Below, one piece after another: positions 36,236 to 47,567 of a stretch of DNA of 64,000 bases (position 1 is the first letter of the stretch; the number at the start of each line of letters is the position of its first letter). A program made the position numbers and the translations under genes. The notes under the pieces were generated by a model that did not search any database, was not told where the DNA came from, and saw only the letters and a program-made list of their open reading frames with translations. Source of the DNA: Trichoderma breve (lineage: Eukaryota; Ascomycota; Sordariomycetes; Hypocreales; Hypocreaceae); contig NC_079235.1 of assembly GCF_028502605.1 (NCBI RefSeq), positions 2,542,001 through 2,606,000 on the forward strand. Reading direction: 5' to 3'.

Positions 36236-38356
36236 TTAGCATACAATCATGATGTCCCAATTACCTTTTTCATCACTTTCGTGTTTTATCGCGTGAGCAA
36301 CAATCTGTCCATCCATGAAACCATCAATATAACACGGCCCAACCACCTTGAGCTGTTTCATCTTCATACCTGACCCGGGAACCAGCCGCGCTATACACGG
36401 GAAACGGCACCCCTTGAAGAAGACCATTTCATCACCCTTTTCCGAATTACACGGGACAAGCCCAATATATCCTTTCGATGAAACTACAAATCTCTTGAGA
36501 GAGGTGGTGATTTTTAGAGAGTCAGTCAACGTCGGGGATGGCGCTGCAGATCTCATGCCTCGCTGCGCCTGCCATCCCATAAGAGTATGCCAAACCGAAA
36601 ACCAAGTCTTCATTTGTTCCACTGATGATTGTATAAGATCCTCCGGAGGAACTTCTTTGGTAAATCTCCCAGAGGTTGGGTCTCGCCACGGCATCAGAGA
36701 TTGTATCATTTCTTTAGTCAGAGGACCCATGCGACGGAAAACCTGGTCCCCGGGCCATATGCTCAAATCGGTGCAGACAGTCCTGCAAAAGTCCACCCAT
36801 TTCGTGTTTGGAGAATGACTATGGGCAAGTTGCATCCAGTGGAAGATGATTCGCCACATCTCCTCATCAGTAGACCCGTCCGAGACCGTATCACCAAGAA
36901 CTGCGACGTCGTCTAGGATGATGCCTTCCACCTCGAGTAGAGTGTTGTTGTTCTCTGGAAACTTGACCGAGGCTTTTGTTCCCAAAGCAGCATCGTACAT
37001 CAACAAGGCATTTATCTGAGTTTCATCTTCATTAAACTCATTCCTGATAGACCAATCTGGCACCCATGAAAAGAATTTGTCGTTCCGCAGCCGACCAGCC
37101 GCAGACAAGATGTCAAGTGAGCCAGATTCTTGAATAAGCATCCTTGCTGTAGTGATGTAAACGTCTTCCAGTCCCTTAGCATAGTCGGGATAAATGAAAG
37201 AGGGTTTGTTGTCAAGTTTTATAAGAGACAGAAGAGCATAGACTTTGTCCCGAGCATCGGTGGCATCTCGTCTATTATGCATGCAGAGATATCTGTAGAG
37301 GAGGTATGAATCAAGGTTCCCGACAATCTCAACTGCTACTGATCCCTCAAAATCCTTTTTTGGGAACAGCGATGTCAAAACAAGCTGATCAGTTTTGATT
37401 CCATGGCGGAGCTTTGCGTATATTTGCCGTGTCTTCTCGATGTTGTCAACGTGAGCAAGTAGAAGCTTCACCGCAGAGGCGTATCTTGGTGGAGCATCGT
37501 TGGTTAGATATGAGGTACAGCAGTCCGTTATGTGAGCACGCATAGTGCGGGCTGCCTCCTTTATCATGGCCCATGGTACTACGGTCGTTCGATAGATGAA
37601 TATAGGTGAAGAGCCAACCACGCTCTCTTGTAGGGTCCACACGCGATCCCACCATGATTCCCGAGTAAATTCTTCAAACGTTTGAATCAGTGTCTGCCAG
37701 GGATATTGCGACTCTTCTGATCCTTCAAACGTCCCTCCCCATTGCGGTACAGTGCTCAGATGTTCATTGATCTTAAAGTCGACAGCTCTTTCTAGGAAAG
37801 AAAAAAGAATCGAACTCTTCTTATCATCATCAAGCGACCTTGAAGAGTTACTTTCGTCCCATACAGGGGGCGAAACTGCTTCAAAATACTTCTGGCCGTA
37901 GACACGGAAGCGAAATTTGTGCAACTCTTTCACTTTGTCGAAATAATTGTCGGCGGCCAAATCAATGCCAGCTCCGAGAACGACAAACACTGCGGCGGCA
38001 GACGAGTAGATACGATCCATGATTGATACTTGCGAAGAGCGTTCCGTTACATCTGCCTGATTAATGCAGACAGCATCGGCCCAGAGCTGCAAGCTCCATC
38101 CAGCTCGGCGATAGTAGCGAAGGGCAGTCTCTAAGCTACGTCCGATACGTTGCTCATAGCCGTTGATATACAAGGTGCCATCTTGAAAAGTTCCTCCCCA
38201 GACGTATGAGAGAGCCACATACTCTGGAGTATCGTTGAGGGAGACCACGCCGATCTTGCAGTGGATATCAGCCGCCCATTCGTCGGGGAGAATAGTGAGA
38301 AGGCGAATATCTCCATCTTTGAGGGGTAGTCTTGGATAGAGCACCTGTAGTTCCAT
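36236..38356 (-). CDS. HET-domain (heterokaryon incompatibility) protein
   Basis: A single exon of 706 residues. The HET domain occupies about 45-270 with its three conserved blocks: YVALSYVWGG, LWADAVCINQADVTERSSQV plus MDRIYSSAAAVFVVLG, and WWDRVWTLQESVVGS. The remainder contains RDATDARDKVYALLSLI and IYPDYAKGLEDVY, usual in this family. The C-terminal part (GYIGLVPCNSEKGDEMVFFK) matches the terminal module seen in many HET proteins. HET domains trigger cell death when activated by allelic or NLR partners. An NLR gene lies 3.4 kb away, but HET proteins are numerous in fungal genomes and a direct link is unproven. No transmembrane or repeat domain is visible. Confidence 0.95.
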   Translation of the reverse strand: MELQVLYPRLPLKDGDIRLLTILPDEWAADIHCKIGVVSLNDTPEYVALSYVWGGTFQDGTLYINGYEQRIGRSLETALRYYRRAGWSLQLWADAVCINQADVTERSSQVSIMDRIYSSAAAVFVVLGAGIDLAADNYFDKVKELHKFRFRVYGQKYFEAVSPPVWDESNSSRSLDDDKKSSILFSFLERAVDFKINEHLSTVPQWGGTFEGSEESQYPWQTLIQTFEEFTRESWWDRVWTLQESVVGSSPIFIYRTTVVPWAMIKEAARTMRAHITDCCTSYLTNDAPPRYASAVKLLLAHVDNIEKTRQIYAKLRHGIKTDQLVLTSLFPKKDFEGSVAVEIVGNLDSYLLYRYLCMHNRRDATDARDKVYALLSLIKLDNKPSFIYPDYAKGLEDVYITTARMLIQESGSLDILSAAGRLRNDKFFSWVPDWSIRNEFNEDETQINALLMYDAALGTKASVKFPENNNTLLEVEGIILDDVAVLGDTVSDGSTDEEMWRIIFHWMQLAHSHSPNTKWVDFCRTVCTDLSIWPGDQVFRRMGPLTKEMIQSLMPWRDPTSGRFTKEVPPEDLIQSSVEQMKTWFSVWHTLMGWQAQRGMRSAAPSPTLTDSLKITTSLKRFVVSSKGYIGLVPCNSEKGDEMVFFKGCRFPCIARLVPGSGMKMKQLKVVGPCYIDGFMDGQIVAHAIKHESDEKGNWDIMIVC

Positions 38357-39181
38357 TTCTAGTAGTAAAGTACTTGATGGGTAGAGAAATGTGAAATGTT
38401 TGCTAGCAGCCTTGAGTTAAGTCTCGGCTCAAAGCACGGCGACGGCCACGATACACAGACCTATATGTATGTAGCGAGTACTAGCTTACAAAGGCCATAA
38501 GGCCAGCATATTACTAGGGCCTATACGCAAGTTCTGCCCTACAATAATAATCAGGAGTCTCAGCCCGTTGGATGCCTTGATGCCGTCCCATTCTTCGCTA
38601 ACTTGAGCATCTCAATACCGAGATCGAGGCTGGTGTCCTACAAGTACCTCAGCTCTACTTCGTAAGATGGTCAAAGAGGGTCTCAAGCGCTGTGTCGCTC
38701 AATTCTACTCACACCAGCTGAACTATTCCAGCACCAATACTATTGATATCACATGTACACGATGAACGAATCAAGCCAGAGTCCCCCAAACAAAGCATGA
38801 GATCCCAACACAAACTTGTATAAAGCCAAGACCCTATGCCGCATGTGGATAGTTTCCGCAGCCATAGCGTGGGCGGCCTACAACCCGGTTGCAAGCACTT
38901 TCGGTCTTGTCCCACCAATCAGCCTCAAAACGGAAGCACATCAACGCCACCATCAGAGAGAAAGTCAATATATTAATGCGACTACTCATAAACCTCAATG
39001 TTACCCCGCGCGATAAACTCACATCCATGTGAATATAAAAAGAACACAAAGTCGGGGTGTAATGGAGAAGCAGAGTGCATCTTCTTTAGCACTGGCAAGC
39101 CTTGACTGGCATTTATCTTCATGATACTACTCTACGTCTTTTCCCCGCTGGTGGCTGAATAAATTTCGATATAAAAGAAAA
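38357..39181. other. Divergent intergenic region (HET gene and transporter)
   Basis: About 0.8 kb holding the promoters of the HET gene (leftward) and MATE-like gene (rightward). No gene is seen. Confidence 0.5.
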
Positions 39182-40744
39182 ATGTCCATCCCAAGCCGAG
39201 ACCACACTCCCGAGAGCCATGAAACCGATGCGTTAAACTCTTCGGCGCCCATCAACTCAGAGCTTCTTGCTATCGAGAAGAGCTCCTGGAAGCGGGCCTT
39301 GCATCGTGATCGCTACTACGGATCCCTTCTCTTCAACGTTGCAGCATTCATCCTCCCCGCCCTCTACGGCACACTCTCAAAACTCTGGGTCGCCAACATT
39401 GATTCTTCAATGGTCGTAACAACAGACGCCTTCACCTACATGAACACCGCTTCCGAAGCCGTCAACGAGGGCCTCCCAAGAGCCGCCTGGGTAATCATTG
39501 GGGACGAGGCATCTCGAAGCCTTTCCGAGCGCCTCCAGCTGACCCATACTTTGATTGCGTTCCAGTCGCTGGTGGGATTCCTCCTCAGCGTAGTATTTCT
39601 CGGCGCTGCTCCAAAGTTCGCCGACAGCTTTGTGCCAAGGGAAGTCCGGGCGGCGAGCTTGACGTATGTGCGCATTACTTCTTTCACCGTCTTGAGCGGC
39701 GCGATTGAAACGGCCGTCGCATCGGCAACGAGAGCCTTGGATAAGCCTGATGTACCGCTGGTCATCAGTTCCATCAAGTTTGCCGTTAATATAATCCTGG
39801 ATCTACTGATCATCTCTCGCTATCATGTCGGCTCCTTCGAACCCACAGTCAATATGCAGGGCATTATTCAACTGGTGTGTAACCTGACTGCCGCATTGGC
39901 TGGATTGGCTTATTTTCTCTACTTCGTGAGCTTTTCAACGTGGCGAAAGCATAGTCAGTTCCCACTCGACGACCACGTTACAAGGACCAACAGATCCCTC
40001 TCGCCAAACCTCCGAGGACTACGCGTCTTACTGAAGCCTGGAATCATCTTCTTCGCCGAGTCAGCCATTAGAAATGCATTATATCTTTGGCTCGTTACCA
40101 CCGTTGTTTCTTTAGGATCAGTTTATGCTACCGCCTGGGGAGTCTTCAACACTATCCGCTGGGGATTGGTCATGGTTCCTGTACAAGCCCTCGAGGCAAC
40201 ATCTCTTCAATTTATCGGCCATAAATGGGGACAGTGGCGACAACTAATCGGAGTCAACAACCGGAGGCCAAAAGCAGGCTGGAAGGAGATTTTCAGTCTC
40301 ATTAGCCCTGCTCTACGGTCACTTGTGATAGCTCTCGTCGTCGAGGTCCCCATCGCCATCTTTCTTTCAGCCTTTGGCGCCCGGCCGTTTGCACTGTACA
40401 TCAGCGGATCGAGTGAAGTTGCCGATGTTACTGCGCACATGTGGCGGACTATTGACTGGTGCTACATCTTTTATGCAATGTCAACGCAGCTTGCGACCAT
40501 TTTGCAAGCAACCAGACCCAAATGGTATCTGTACCAGAGCTTAGCAAGCAACTTGTTGTATGTTCTACCATGGGCGATAGTGTGTCAGGTTGTTCATTTG
40601 GATGAGGGAAATGCATGGACATATCATAGCCTCATATTTGGAGGCAGCCTTGTCTTTAGTTTTGTCGACGTTCTTATAGTAGTCGGCGTGTGGATGTGGA
40701 CGTTGTGGGCAGGCAAAGCGAGATTAGAAGTGATCCAAAGTTAG
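39182..40744 (+). CDS. MATE-like (MOP superfamily) multidrug/flippase-type membrane transporter
   Basis: A single exon of 520 residues. A hydrophilic N-terminus of about 45 residues precedes about ten to twelve hydrophobic helices. Examples are [17 protein letters not shown] (about 50-66), [20 protein letters not shown] (about 124-143), a pair after [20 protein letters not shown] (about 288-307), and [20 protein letters not shown] near the end. The spacing and the mid-protein segment resemble MATE/MOP antiporters, which export small organic molecules using H+ or Na+. I see no decisive motif, so substrate and direction are open. A divergent HET gene lies upstream and an SDR gene follows on the same strand after 343 bp. 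Its location 11 kb from the peptide cluster makes involvement there possible but unsupported. Confidence 0.75.
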   Translation: MSIPSRDHTPESHETDALNSSAPINSELLAIEKSSWKRALHRDRYYGSLLFNVAAFILPALYGTLSKLWVANIDSSMVVTTDAFTYMNTASEAVNEGLPRAAWVIIGDEASRSLSERLQLTHTLIAFQSLVGFLLSVVFLGAAPKFADSFVPREVRAASLTYVRITSFTVLSGAIETAVASATRALDKPDVPLVISSIKFAVNIILDLLIISRYHVGSFEPTVNMQGIIQLVCNLTAALAGLAYFLYFVSFSTWRKHSQFPLDDHVTRTNRSLSPNLRGLRVLLKPGIIFFAESAIRNALYLWLVTTVVSLGSVYATAWGVFNTIRWGLVMVPVQALEATSLQFIGHKWGQWRQLIGVNNRRPKAGWKEIFSLISPALRSLVIALVVEVPIAIFLSAFGARPFALYISGSSEVADVTAHMWRTIDWCYIFYAMSTQLATILQATRPKWYLYQSLASNLLYVLPWAIVCQVVHLDEGNAWTYHSLIFGGSLVFSFVDVLIVVGVWMWTLWAGKARLEVIQS

Positions 40745-41087
40745 TTCGATTGGATTACTTGGATTACCACGATGCTCCGGATTAGTAGAATCCAAGCTGA
40801 CGAGATGTTTCTTGGTATTGTTGATCACAGTTGTCTATATATTAATAACAAAGAAAGTCCGATGAAGACCATATTGCTATCTTGAATGTGTTTCCCCATA
40901 ATTTATCGTAACAAATATCGGTTATTGCCTACTATTTCCGTTAATGAAGCCATATCCGATCTGTCCGTCGATCGGTCCACAGCCACCCGGAGCGGAGTGG
41001 GTCTTCCGTACGCCGTATTTAGGCCTTGTTGAGGGGTTGCTTCATAGGATGAGATGCTTTAGATTCACTCATATCAACTGCTTCAAG
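40745..41087. other. Intergenic between transporter and SDR
   Basis: A short gap holding the SDR promoter. No gene is seen. The SDR could start slightly further upstream in frame (ATG at 41052). Confidence 0.5.
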
Positions 41088-42164
41088 ATGTCCATGACGA
41101 CCGAAGACTGTACCAAGGTCCGGCCCGGCTTCCCGCGGCCGGTCCCCGAGACGTCTGAGAAAGTGTTTGAACAGTTTCAAATGAGAGACAAGGTCGTCAT
41201 TGTTACTGGAGCAGCAGATGGTATTGGTCTTGCTGTGACTGAGGCTATGGCAGAGGCGGGCGCAAACGTTGCTCTGTGGTATAACTCGTATGATGGGCCC
41301 CCTAAGATTATAATCCCTGTCAACGATACAGCGAGCTTATACTGAGACCAAGGAACGATGCGGCCGTGGAGAAAGCAAAGACCCTTGGCGAGACTTATAA
41401 GATCAAAGCTGCCGCATACCAAGTCGACAGTACGTGACGATGTGTCTGCTATTGAAGTTCCTGAAGGATGCTAATTTGTTTAACAGTCTCTCAAGCCGAG
41501 CAGGTGAGCACAAACATTGCTAAAGTAGTCGAAGACTTTGGCAAGATCGACGTCTTCGTTGCAAACGCGGGTGAGTTATAAGCACATACCTACGTCACTT
41601 TGAGATTCATCGATGCTGACACTGCTGAAGGTATGGCAATCTCGCGGCCCATTCTAGAGCAGACTCTAGACGAGTACCGCAAACAGATGTCTGTAAATGG
41701 TCTGTATACCAATCCTCTTCCACAGTCCAAAAAGCTCCAGCTTCATGCTTACTACCTAAATAGTGGACGGCGTAGTCTTCTGCTCCAAGTACGCCGGCGA
41801 GGTCTTCAAGAGCCAGGGCTTCGGCAACTTCATCATCACATCCAGCATGAGCGGCCACATTGTCAACGTGCCCGTAGATCAACCAGTGTACAACGCCACC
41901 AAGGCCTTTGTCACGCACTTCGGAAAGTCTCTCGCCCGTGAATGGCGAGAATTTGCCAGAGTCAACATCGTGTCGCCCGGGTTCTTCGACACCAAGATGG
42001 GCGCTAACCCTTTGGCCATCAACGAGGCGTATCGGATGGCCGCGCTGGGCAGACAGGGCCATGTCAAGGAAATCAAGGCCTTGTACTTGTATCTTGCTAG
42101 TGATGCATCGACGTACATGACGGGCAGTGATGTTCTCATCGACGGCGGCTACGTTCTTCCATGA
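41088..42164 (+). CDS. Short-chain dehydrogenase/reductase, sugar/polyol-reductase-like
   Basis: Five exons (41088-41287, 41353-41429, 41487-41570, 41631-41699, 41764-42164) give 276 residues. The Rossmann motif is TGAADGIG (about 42-49), then DFGKIDVFVANAG, the active-site serine in ITSSMSG, the YNATK catalytic pair, and ASTYMTGSDVLIDGGY at the C-terminus. The overall sequence resembles fungal L-xylulose, sorbose or mannitol reductases, which use NADPH in pentose/polyol metabolism. All four introns are 57-65 nt with consensus ends. Several in-frame ATGs precede the conserved PxPxTSEKVFEQFQMRDKVV; 41088 was chosen as it gives a typical N-terminal length. The exact substrate is uncertain. Confidence 0.92.
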
Positions 42165-42703
42165 GGATCAAATTATATTTGTATAAGTCTGTGGTCATAT
42201 AACAGCAAAGTATATAGAAATCTCCAGGGCCATAGCATTATCGCCTCTTATCAACTCCAATATCACAGATTTAAAATGTTGCAAGATATATGTGTCATCT
42301 AATGAAGTGAGCTTTAGGGGGATCGCATCATGTATGATTACAACTTCATCGAGTTTTAGTCCAGCATTGTCCTTCTTTCTTTTGCTTCAATGATGGGGAT
42401 TTGAACTTATTGCTAGCTCTTCACATTCCTCCTTACCCGCTCATGAACCATATTCAGCAACTTTTGTAACATTTTCAGACTATCTATACCTATCTAATAA
42501 TGAGCCACATCTAATGAGTGTATACCTAGGAGACTTCGCTCCTGCAACATAAGATCATCAATCGTTCTGAATATCCAACGCTATTTCCTTCCTGAAGCTC
42601 ATACCTGACCATAAAACAATCCTTTCTCTTCTCTCAAGTAACTGGGAGCAACAACTCCATCTTTTCTCCCTCCCGTCAGAATCTCCCCACAAACAGGTCT
42701 TTA
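42165..42703. other. 3' intergenic region between convergent genes
   Basis: A+T-rich sequence between the stop codons of the SDR and the hydrolase. No gene is seen. Confidence 0.55.
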
Positions 42704-43732
42704 CTAACATTCATTGCACCAACGTTCAAAAATTCCCTCACTAAGAAGCGTGCCCAATTGTGCCCTCACCTCTTCATTCCCCAAGTTTTGCATCATAAAT
42801 CTGTTGAAAAGCTCTCCAATCATGTTCCGAGTCAGCGTATGGCCCTCTCCATCCATGATCTTCAGTTTAGCCTTGTAACCAAGTTCCCAAAACGCCTGCA
42901 CGGCTAGTTTCGCATGCGTAAAGGAAATCTGCTCATCGTCCAGGCCATGGATTAACACCACGGGTGTAGAAGCGTCTGTACGATCGATGTATTGCTTGTG
43001 GGTCGGCGCGTCCCATTGAGTAGCAAGGTATTGGAAGAATCCCATCAGTCGCGCGCGTCTCGCTTCGTGAGTCTGTACAGGTACATGGCCGCAGTCATAG
43101 CCGCGGTCGCCATCAAGAGTTACAGACGAGGCCTCAGAGTTGGCTTCATCCTCTTCAGAGCTGGTTTCGTCCTTTTTAGGCATCTTCCACAAAGCGTTCA
43201 TCACTGCCTTTGTCTGCCCTTCCATAGCAATGTATTTGAAATCCCTGTAAAACGGTATCACCGGGTGAACACCCAAAAGCCCCCCAAGGCGCTCTTCGGA
43301 TTGCATGAGAAACGCCGTCGCAGCCGCGAATCCTATTCCGAATCCCACAAGGAAGACGTTTTCTCGACCAACTATCGCAGCCTCTGTCATGACCACAGTC
43401 TTGATCGTGTTAATACAAATACTAAGGTCCTTCCATTGGCTCGCAGTTGCCGTCTCGTCGGTCCCGACAGGGTTGTCAGTCAAGAACCAGCGACTTGCCA
43501 TAGCAGGATCATGGACTGCGTCTTGGTTTGTGCCAGCTGTCTCCCGTAAATCATAAAACGGTAGATCGCACATGACGTATCTCGCTTGCCCCATAATACT
43601 GGCCAACGTATATGGCTTCGTCGCTTGTTCGATTTCGTACAGAAGCTTGCGTCCTGAGGATTTCATGTCAGGTAAGAAGATGAAGGATGCTGTGGCCTGT
43701 TGGGCCTGAGCGTTTTGAGGAATAGAAAACAT
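42704..43732 (-). CDS. Alpha/beta-hydrolase, phospholipase/carboxylesterase-like, nucleophile Ser replaced by Gly
   Basis: A single exon of 342 residues from the ATG at 43732 (further upstream only non-ATG starts are in frame). The fold is recognised from VFLVGFGIGFAAATAFL (nucleophile elbow), TPVVLIHGLDDEQISFTHA (acid loop, about residues 257-275) and KIMDGEGHTL (histidine loop). This order matches the acyl-protein thioesterase/phospholipase-carboxylesterase family. The elbow, normally G-x-S-x-G, reads G-F-G-I-G, so the catalytic serine is missing while Asp and His remain. An acidic serine-rich insert (ETSSEEDEANSEASS) lies mid-protein. The product may be a pseudoenzyme or binding protein. 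The reading frame is intact, so a simple decayed pseudogene is unlikely. Convergent with the SDR. Confidence 0.78.
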   Translation of the reverse strand: MFSIPQNAQAQQATASFIFLPDMKSSGRKLLYEIEQATKPYTLASIMGQARYVMCDLPFYDLRETAGTNQDAVHDPAMASRWFLTDNPVGTDETATASQWKDLSICINTIKTVVMTEAAIVGRENVFLVGFGIGFAAATAFLMQSEERLGGLLGVHPVIPFYRDFKYIAMEGQTKAVMNALWKMPKKDETSSEEDEANSEASSVTLDGDRGYDCGHVPVQTHEARRARLMGFFQYLATQWDAPTHKQYIDRTDASTPVVLIHGLDDEQISFTHAKLAVQAFWELGYKAKLKIMDGEGHTLTRNMIGELFNRFMMQNLGNEEVRAQLGTLLSEGIFERWCNEC

Positions 43733-44446
43733 GACGAGGGCAAGTCTGTAGCAAGAAATGTGTTGTTTGAAACTGGTTATTGTTATGCTCCAATATAAAG
43801 TAAAGAGTAACAAATATTCCAGCAGTTAATAGAGAAGTACACAAGATTGTTTGATAAAGGAGGTGAATGTCGAGTGCGGCTTCAATGTCAAGGAGAGCCC
43901 AAGGTGAAATTCTGGTCACTTGTAATTCACTTGGTAACAATTTGATCCTCAAGTCAATTGAATATATTGGTATTGAAAAGGATGAAAAGCAGAAACCAGG
44001 GCCAGTGCAGCTCCTGTTTATTTATATAGCCCAGCCCAAAATACTTATCTCGAGAGGCTTCCTGAGTTGCTGCGCAACGGGAACCTTATTGACAGCCCAG
44101 ATGAATATCGCTACTGCTCTGCGGACTCTGGCAGAGACAGAGTTTCCCGTACTCCTTCAGGTAACAGTGTAGGAGACGACTTCAAGCCATCTTAGGCTAA
44201 GCATGACACTCCATTGAATTCGAAGTTCGTCAAATCACTATAGTGTTAGAAATAGGCAAAGAATTATATTCCAAATGATTTATATACGACTTGGCGCCTA
44301 ACCGATAGATCCCCCCTTTAAACCTGGTTAAATCCACATTGAGGATGATCCCATAACATACCTACTAGGTACCGTGTACTATATACTAAAGATACAAGAG
44401 AAGGAAAAGTAAAAGTCAATATTATCCCAGATTATCCGTTCCCATG
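43733..44446. other. Upstream region of the hydrolase
   Basis: The stretch between the hydrolase start and the patatin 3' end. An open frame of 101 codons on the plus strand (43.87-44.17 kb) lacks motif support. Confidence 0.5.
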
Positions 44447-46349
44447 TCAACGCCCATTATCGGAACGCCCATTATCAGCAAATGCCGCCATGCTTCCCTT
44501 ACGCCGTAGGTCTCCTGCTTTGAGTTTCCGCACCACTTGATATGATCGATCCAATTCGTTTTCCACAGCACACCGTATCCTCAGCGCCGCCAAAGCCGGC
44601 CACACGCTCCTCTCGCCACGTAGAATCCAGTAGTTCAAGGTATCCCGTGTAGGCGTCTCAAGCAAGCGAACGAAGTCGCCAGCAGTCACTTCTGGGACCA
44701 ACGTCATCGATGCCGCCGGCACTTGCTCGTCAACAAGGAAACGACGAATGCTTGCCGGTAAAAGACGAAGTGAATCCAGTTGCCGCAAACGATGTCTGAT
44801 TTCGAGCCCCACTACTCGAACAAGGAAAGCCGAGAGTTGTGTGGACTTGCTCCGGGTCTCCAGTAAAGACGGCCCGTGCATGTCGGACTGTAAGAAGGGA
44901 ATAAGATAAGGCCTTGCCTGGCTGACGATAAAGTGATTCACGTTGAAGAGCTCGGCGATTCGCCGAAGGGGAGAGTCGCGGTCTGTGTAGGAAGCATGCG
45001 TCCAATGACGGAAGTCGGTCGTGTTTGCTGGAGCCCAGGGAACAATGTTGCCGTGAGCATCTTTACACAAGATTGTAGCTTTGGAGCGGCCATATAGGGA
45101 TGGGGAGGAGGCATTGGAGGCGACTGCAGCCGTCCAAATCAACTGTCATTATTAAAGTCAGCACCGTAATAGTGAATGTATGGAGGTTCGTTAATTATCA
45201 CGTACAACGTTCGGGGCGGTGATGTAGTTCAGGAGAGTTGGGACCCCTGCCCCCTGACCATCTGTAGCCACTGTTATGTTGAGCACTCTCTTGCTGCGGT
45301 TGTACGCCTCCTCAAATGTCAAGTCACCAACATTTGCCCTTACACACTCCTCGAGGACGGTGACATCTAGGAAGTAACCCTCTCGCGAGAACCTTCTAAT
45401 CCTCCGTAAAAGAGTCTCCCATCTCGATTTCAGAGATTGCTCGGCAGGAATTTGGCCATCCTCTGTGGTTCCCTTGGATGCAAAGGCGCTGAGATCGATA
45501 CCATCGCCCCGAAGCACGCCTGGAAGCTCTTCCTCTGTATGTATTGCTACCAACGCAGCGATTAATGCACCAGTTGCCGTGCCAGTGATGATCCGTGGGA
45601 GCAAGCCTCTAAGGAACAGGGCCTTGACCACTCCAAGATGGCACAGACCAAAGATTGCACCACCTTGGAGGACCAGCGTAGTCCGCCCAAACGCCTGCCT
45701 CGTGTCATGAATAAAGTCCAACTTCATCTGGTTCGTCAACGCCTTTTCGTTCGGATGCAGGCTCGAAGCAGCACTCGTCGGAAGAGCGCTAATGTCCTCG
45801 ACCGACTCGGCCACCTGAGCAATGTATTCCTCGATCAAGTATTTGGTCCCAGAAAAGGATCGGTTGTATAGTTTTGGTACGGCAATGTTGCCGAGGTTGC
45901 GTACGAGGCCAGACCGGAGCAGGTTGACGAGCTGCTCGTAGTTGTTTTCCTCTCGTGCGATGATGAGCGAGTCTAGCCGCTCTGTTATGAGCGCCCAGTC
46001 GTAGTACTTGGACGTTGGATTATTCCTCCTGTTCAGAGATAGCAGTGGATTTAGTACAATTCTCAGGTGCACTGATAAAGACTGATTCATCTACGTACCA
46101 TAGATCGAGCCCCAGGAGGTTGTCGAGATGAAGAGCCGCCTCTTCCCACTCCTCAAAGGTCTCTGCATTGCGCAGCAGCTCAAGCCACAGCTTGACGGGG
46201 TTCTTGCGCGTGTACCAGCTCAGGAGCTTCTTCAAGGGCGTCAGAAAGACGATCATGACGATTGGGAGCATCAACGAGAGCGCCGTTACCTTGCGCCAGA
46301 AAGTAGCCACGTCCACCACCACCCTACAGACGGCCAGCACGAGCCCCAT
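44447..46349 (-). CDS. Patatin-like (TGL3/4/5-type) lipase homologue, GxSxG reads GTATG
   Basis: Three exons (46349-46099, 46028-45206, 45142-44447) give 589 residues. A hydrophobic helix (TALSLMLPIVMIVFLTPL, about 22-39) precedes a DUF3336-type region (KLWLELLRNAETFEEWEEAA). The patatin domain starts GRTTLVLQGGAIFGLCHLGV, giving the oxyanion glycines. The elbow is IITGTATGALIAAL, where the family nucleophile serine is alanine. Downstream the sequence has IWTAAVASNASSPSLYG, KDAHGNIVPW, HASYTDRDSPL and ELFNVNHFIVSQARPYL, the last a hallmark of fungal triacylglycerol lipase-type patatins; the usual D-G of the dyad reads D-R. Likely lipid-droplet or ER associated. Without the serine it should lack classical lipase activity, though a whole subfamily may share this. 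Confidence 0.88.
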
Positions 46350-46410
46350 GGTTGATGGTTACGCCGAGGAACGCCTGATGACGTCCCAGACCATCTCACG
46401 AGGGTAACTC

Positions 46411-46457
46411 TGCTATTGCTGTAGCTGTAGCTGTTGCTGTAGCTGTTACTATTGCTG
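46411..46457. repeat. Imperfect (GCTGTA/GCTGTT)n hexamer repeat
   Basis: About six imperfect units of GCTGTA, GCTGTT or GCTATT lie immediately upstream of the patatin gene, probably in its promoter or 5' UTR. Confidence 0.8.
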
Positions 46458-47051
46458 TCACGGTGTCGCTGTCACTGCCGCCGTCGGTCGGTGCACGTTA
46501 CACGTTGCGTGTAAGCAGTGGGTCGGTTTGGGTCGGTTCAGTCGAGTTCAGTCAGTTCGCAGCGCGCCGAGGCATCGTAAGCTGGACTCTGTCTGTAGTC
46601 GTCGTTGTAATCCCGTGATCGAGAGATCGGCAGAGCAATCAATCGATGTTTCCGCTGCGAATCAGCTCAATCGCGGCGTGTTTGTTGTTTGTCTGGTGAA
46701 TCTGCAGCAACGCCCTGGCCTGCACCACGGCAATTGATGACATTTCCGGCGTTCCTTTTGCCGTTTTCCCACGGCCTGGCCGCTAATTAAAAGGACGAGC
46801 ATGTGATGGATTGTTGAGCAGCACAAGTATGAGATCACCCAGGAGCCGCGCCACAGCGCCACATTTCTCGGCCCAGAACATTCAATGACAGGCGCGGATG
46901 CATGACAGGGGGGAGTTTAGCATTAGCACCATGCAGGAGCACGTCCGGAGCATTATCGATAGACATGTAGCAGCAACATGCATCAAGGCGACAGTACCTA
47001 ACAATTGTATTGGATTCGTTTACTGAACTACCTCCTACTAAACAGCTGGAA

Positions 47052-47234
47052 CTACAACTCTTTCAACCCCTTCACCTCGAGAACAATTCCCGTGCCCTTC
47101 TCAGGGATTCTCTCGTTCAAAGTGGAGGCTTCGCAGGGACCACATTTCCTCTCAACGTTTTTGACTGGGGCTGTCTTGCCACCGCTAATAAGTGCCTGGA
47201 TCGAAACGGCGTTGGGGAGCGTCTTATTATCCAT
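47052..47234 (-). CDS. Possible small protein, 60 residues
   Basis: An ATG at 47234 opens a frame of 60 codons beginning MDNKTLPNAVSIQALISGGK, with a CGPC cysteine pair near residue 31 and ending VLEVKGLKEL. Codon use is balanced and the composition looks protein-like, but no family is recognised and the opposite strand is also open. It lies downstream of LEO1 on the same strand. Low certainty. Confidence 0.3.
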   Translation of the reverse strand: MDNKTLPNAVSIQALISGGKTAPVKNVERKCGPCEASTLNERIPEKGTGIVLEVKGLKEL

Positions 47235-47567
47235 TGTCTCAACTCGTAATTTACGAAGCAGACTAGCTGGCTTACACCGAAGAGTCAGTAACATCAGAGC
47301 ACAGTATCGTAGCATTCGTTCGATTTGAACAAACGGATATGTAACCCATCAATCGACGGCATGTACTTGCATGTTGGAAACTATTGTTCAAAATACCTAT
47401 CAAATGCATATTGCTCCAGCATCTCCCTTTTGTATCTTTTGTCCCAATATCAAACTACCTAGTACTCAACTGGTAAATTAGTTTACATTATAGTAGAGGC
47501 TTGGCGACTCTCCGTCGACAAGCAATGGCTCTCGTCTTCCTCGGGTGAATCTCTTCCTGGAAACGCC

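Larger units (their letters stand above)
46350..47567. other. Intergenic with repeat and one small open frame
   Basis: Holds the patatin promoter on the left and the LEO1 3' flank on the right. A GCTGTA-type repeat and a possible 60-codon gene are listed separately; otherwise nothing recognised. Confidence 0.5.

Noticed and set aside
41600..42062. Open frames in both strands over the SDR gene
   Set aside because: They are shadows of the five-exon reductase, which has all SDR motifs in order.
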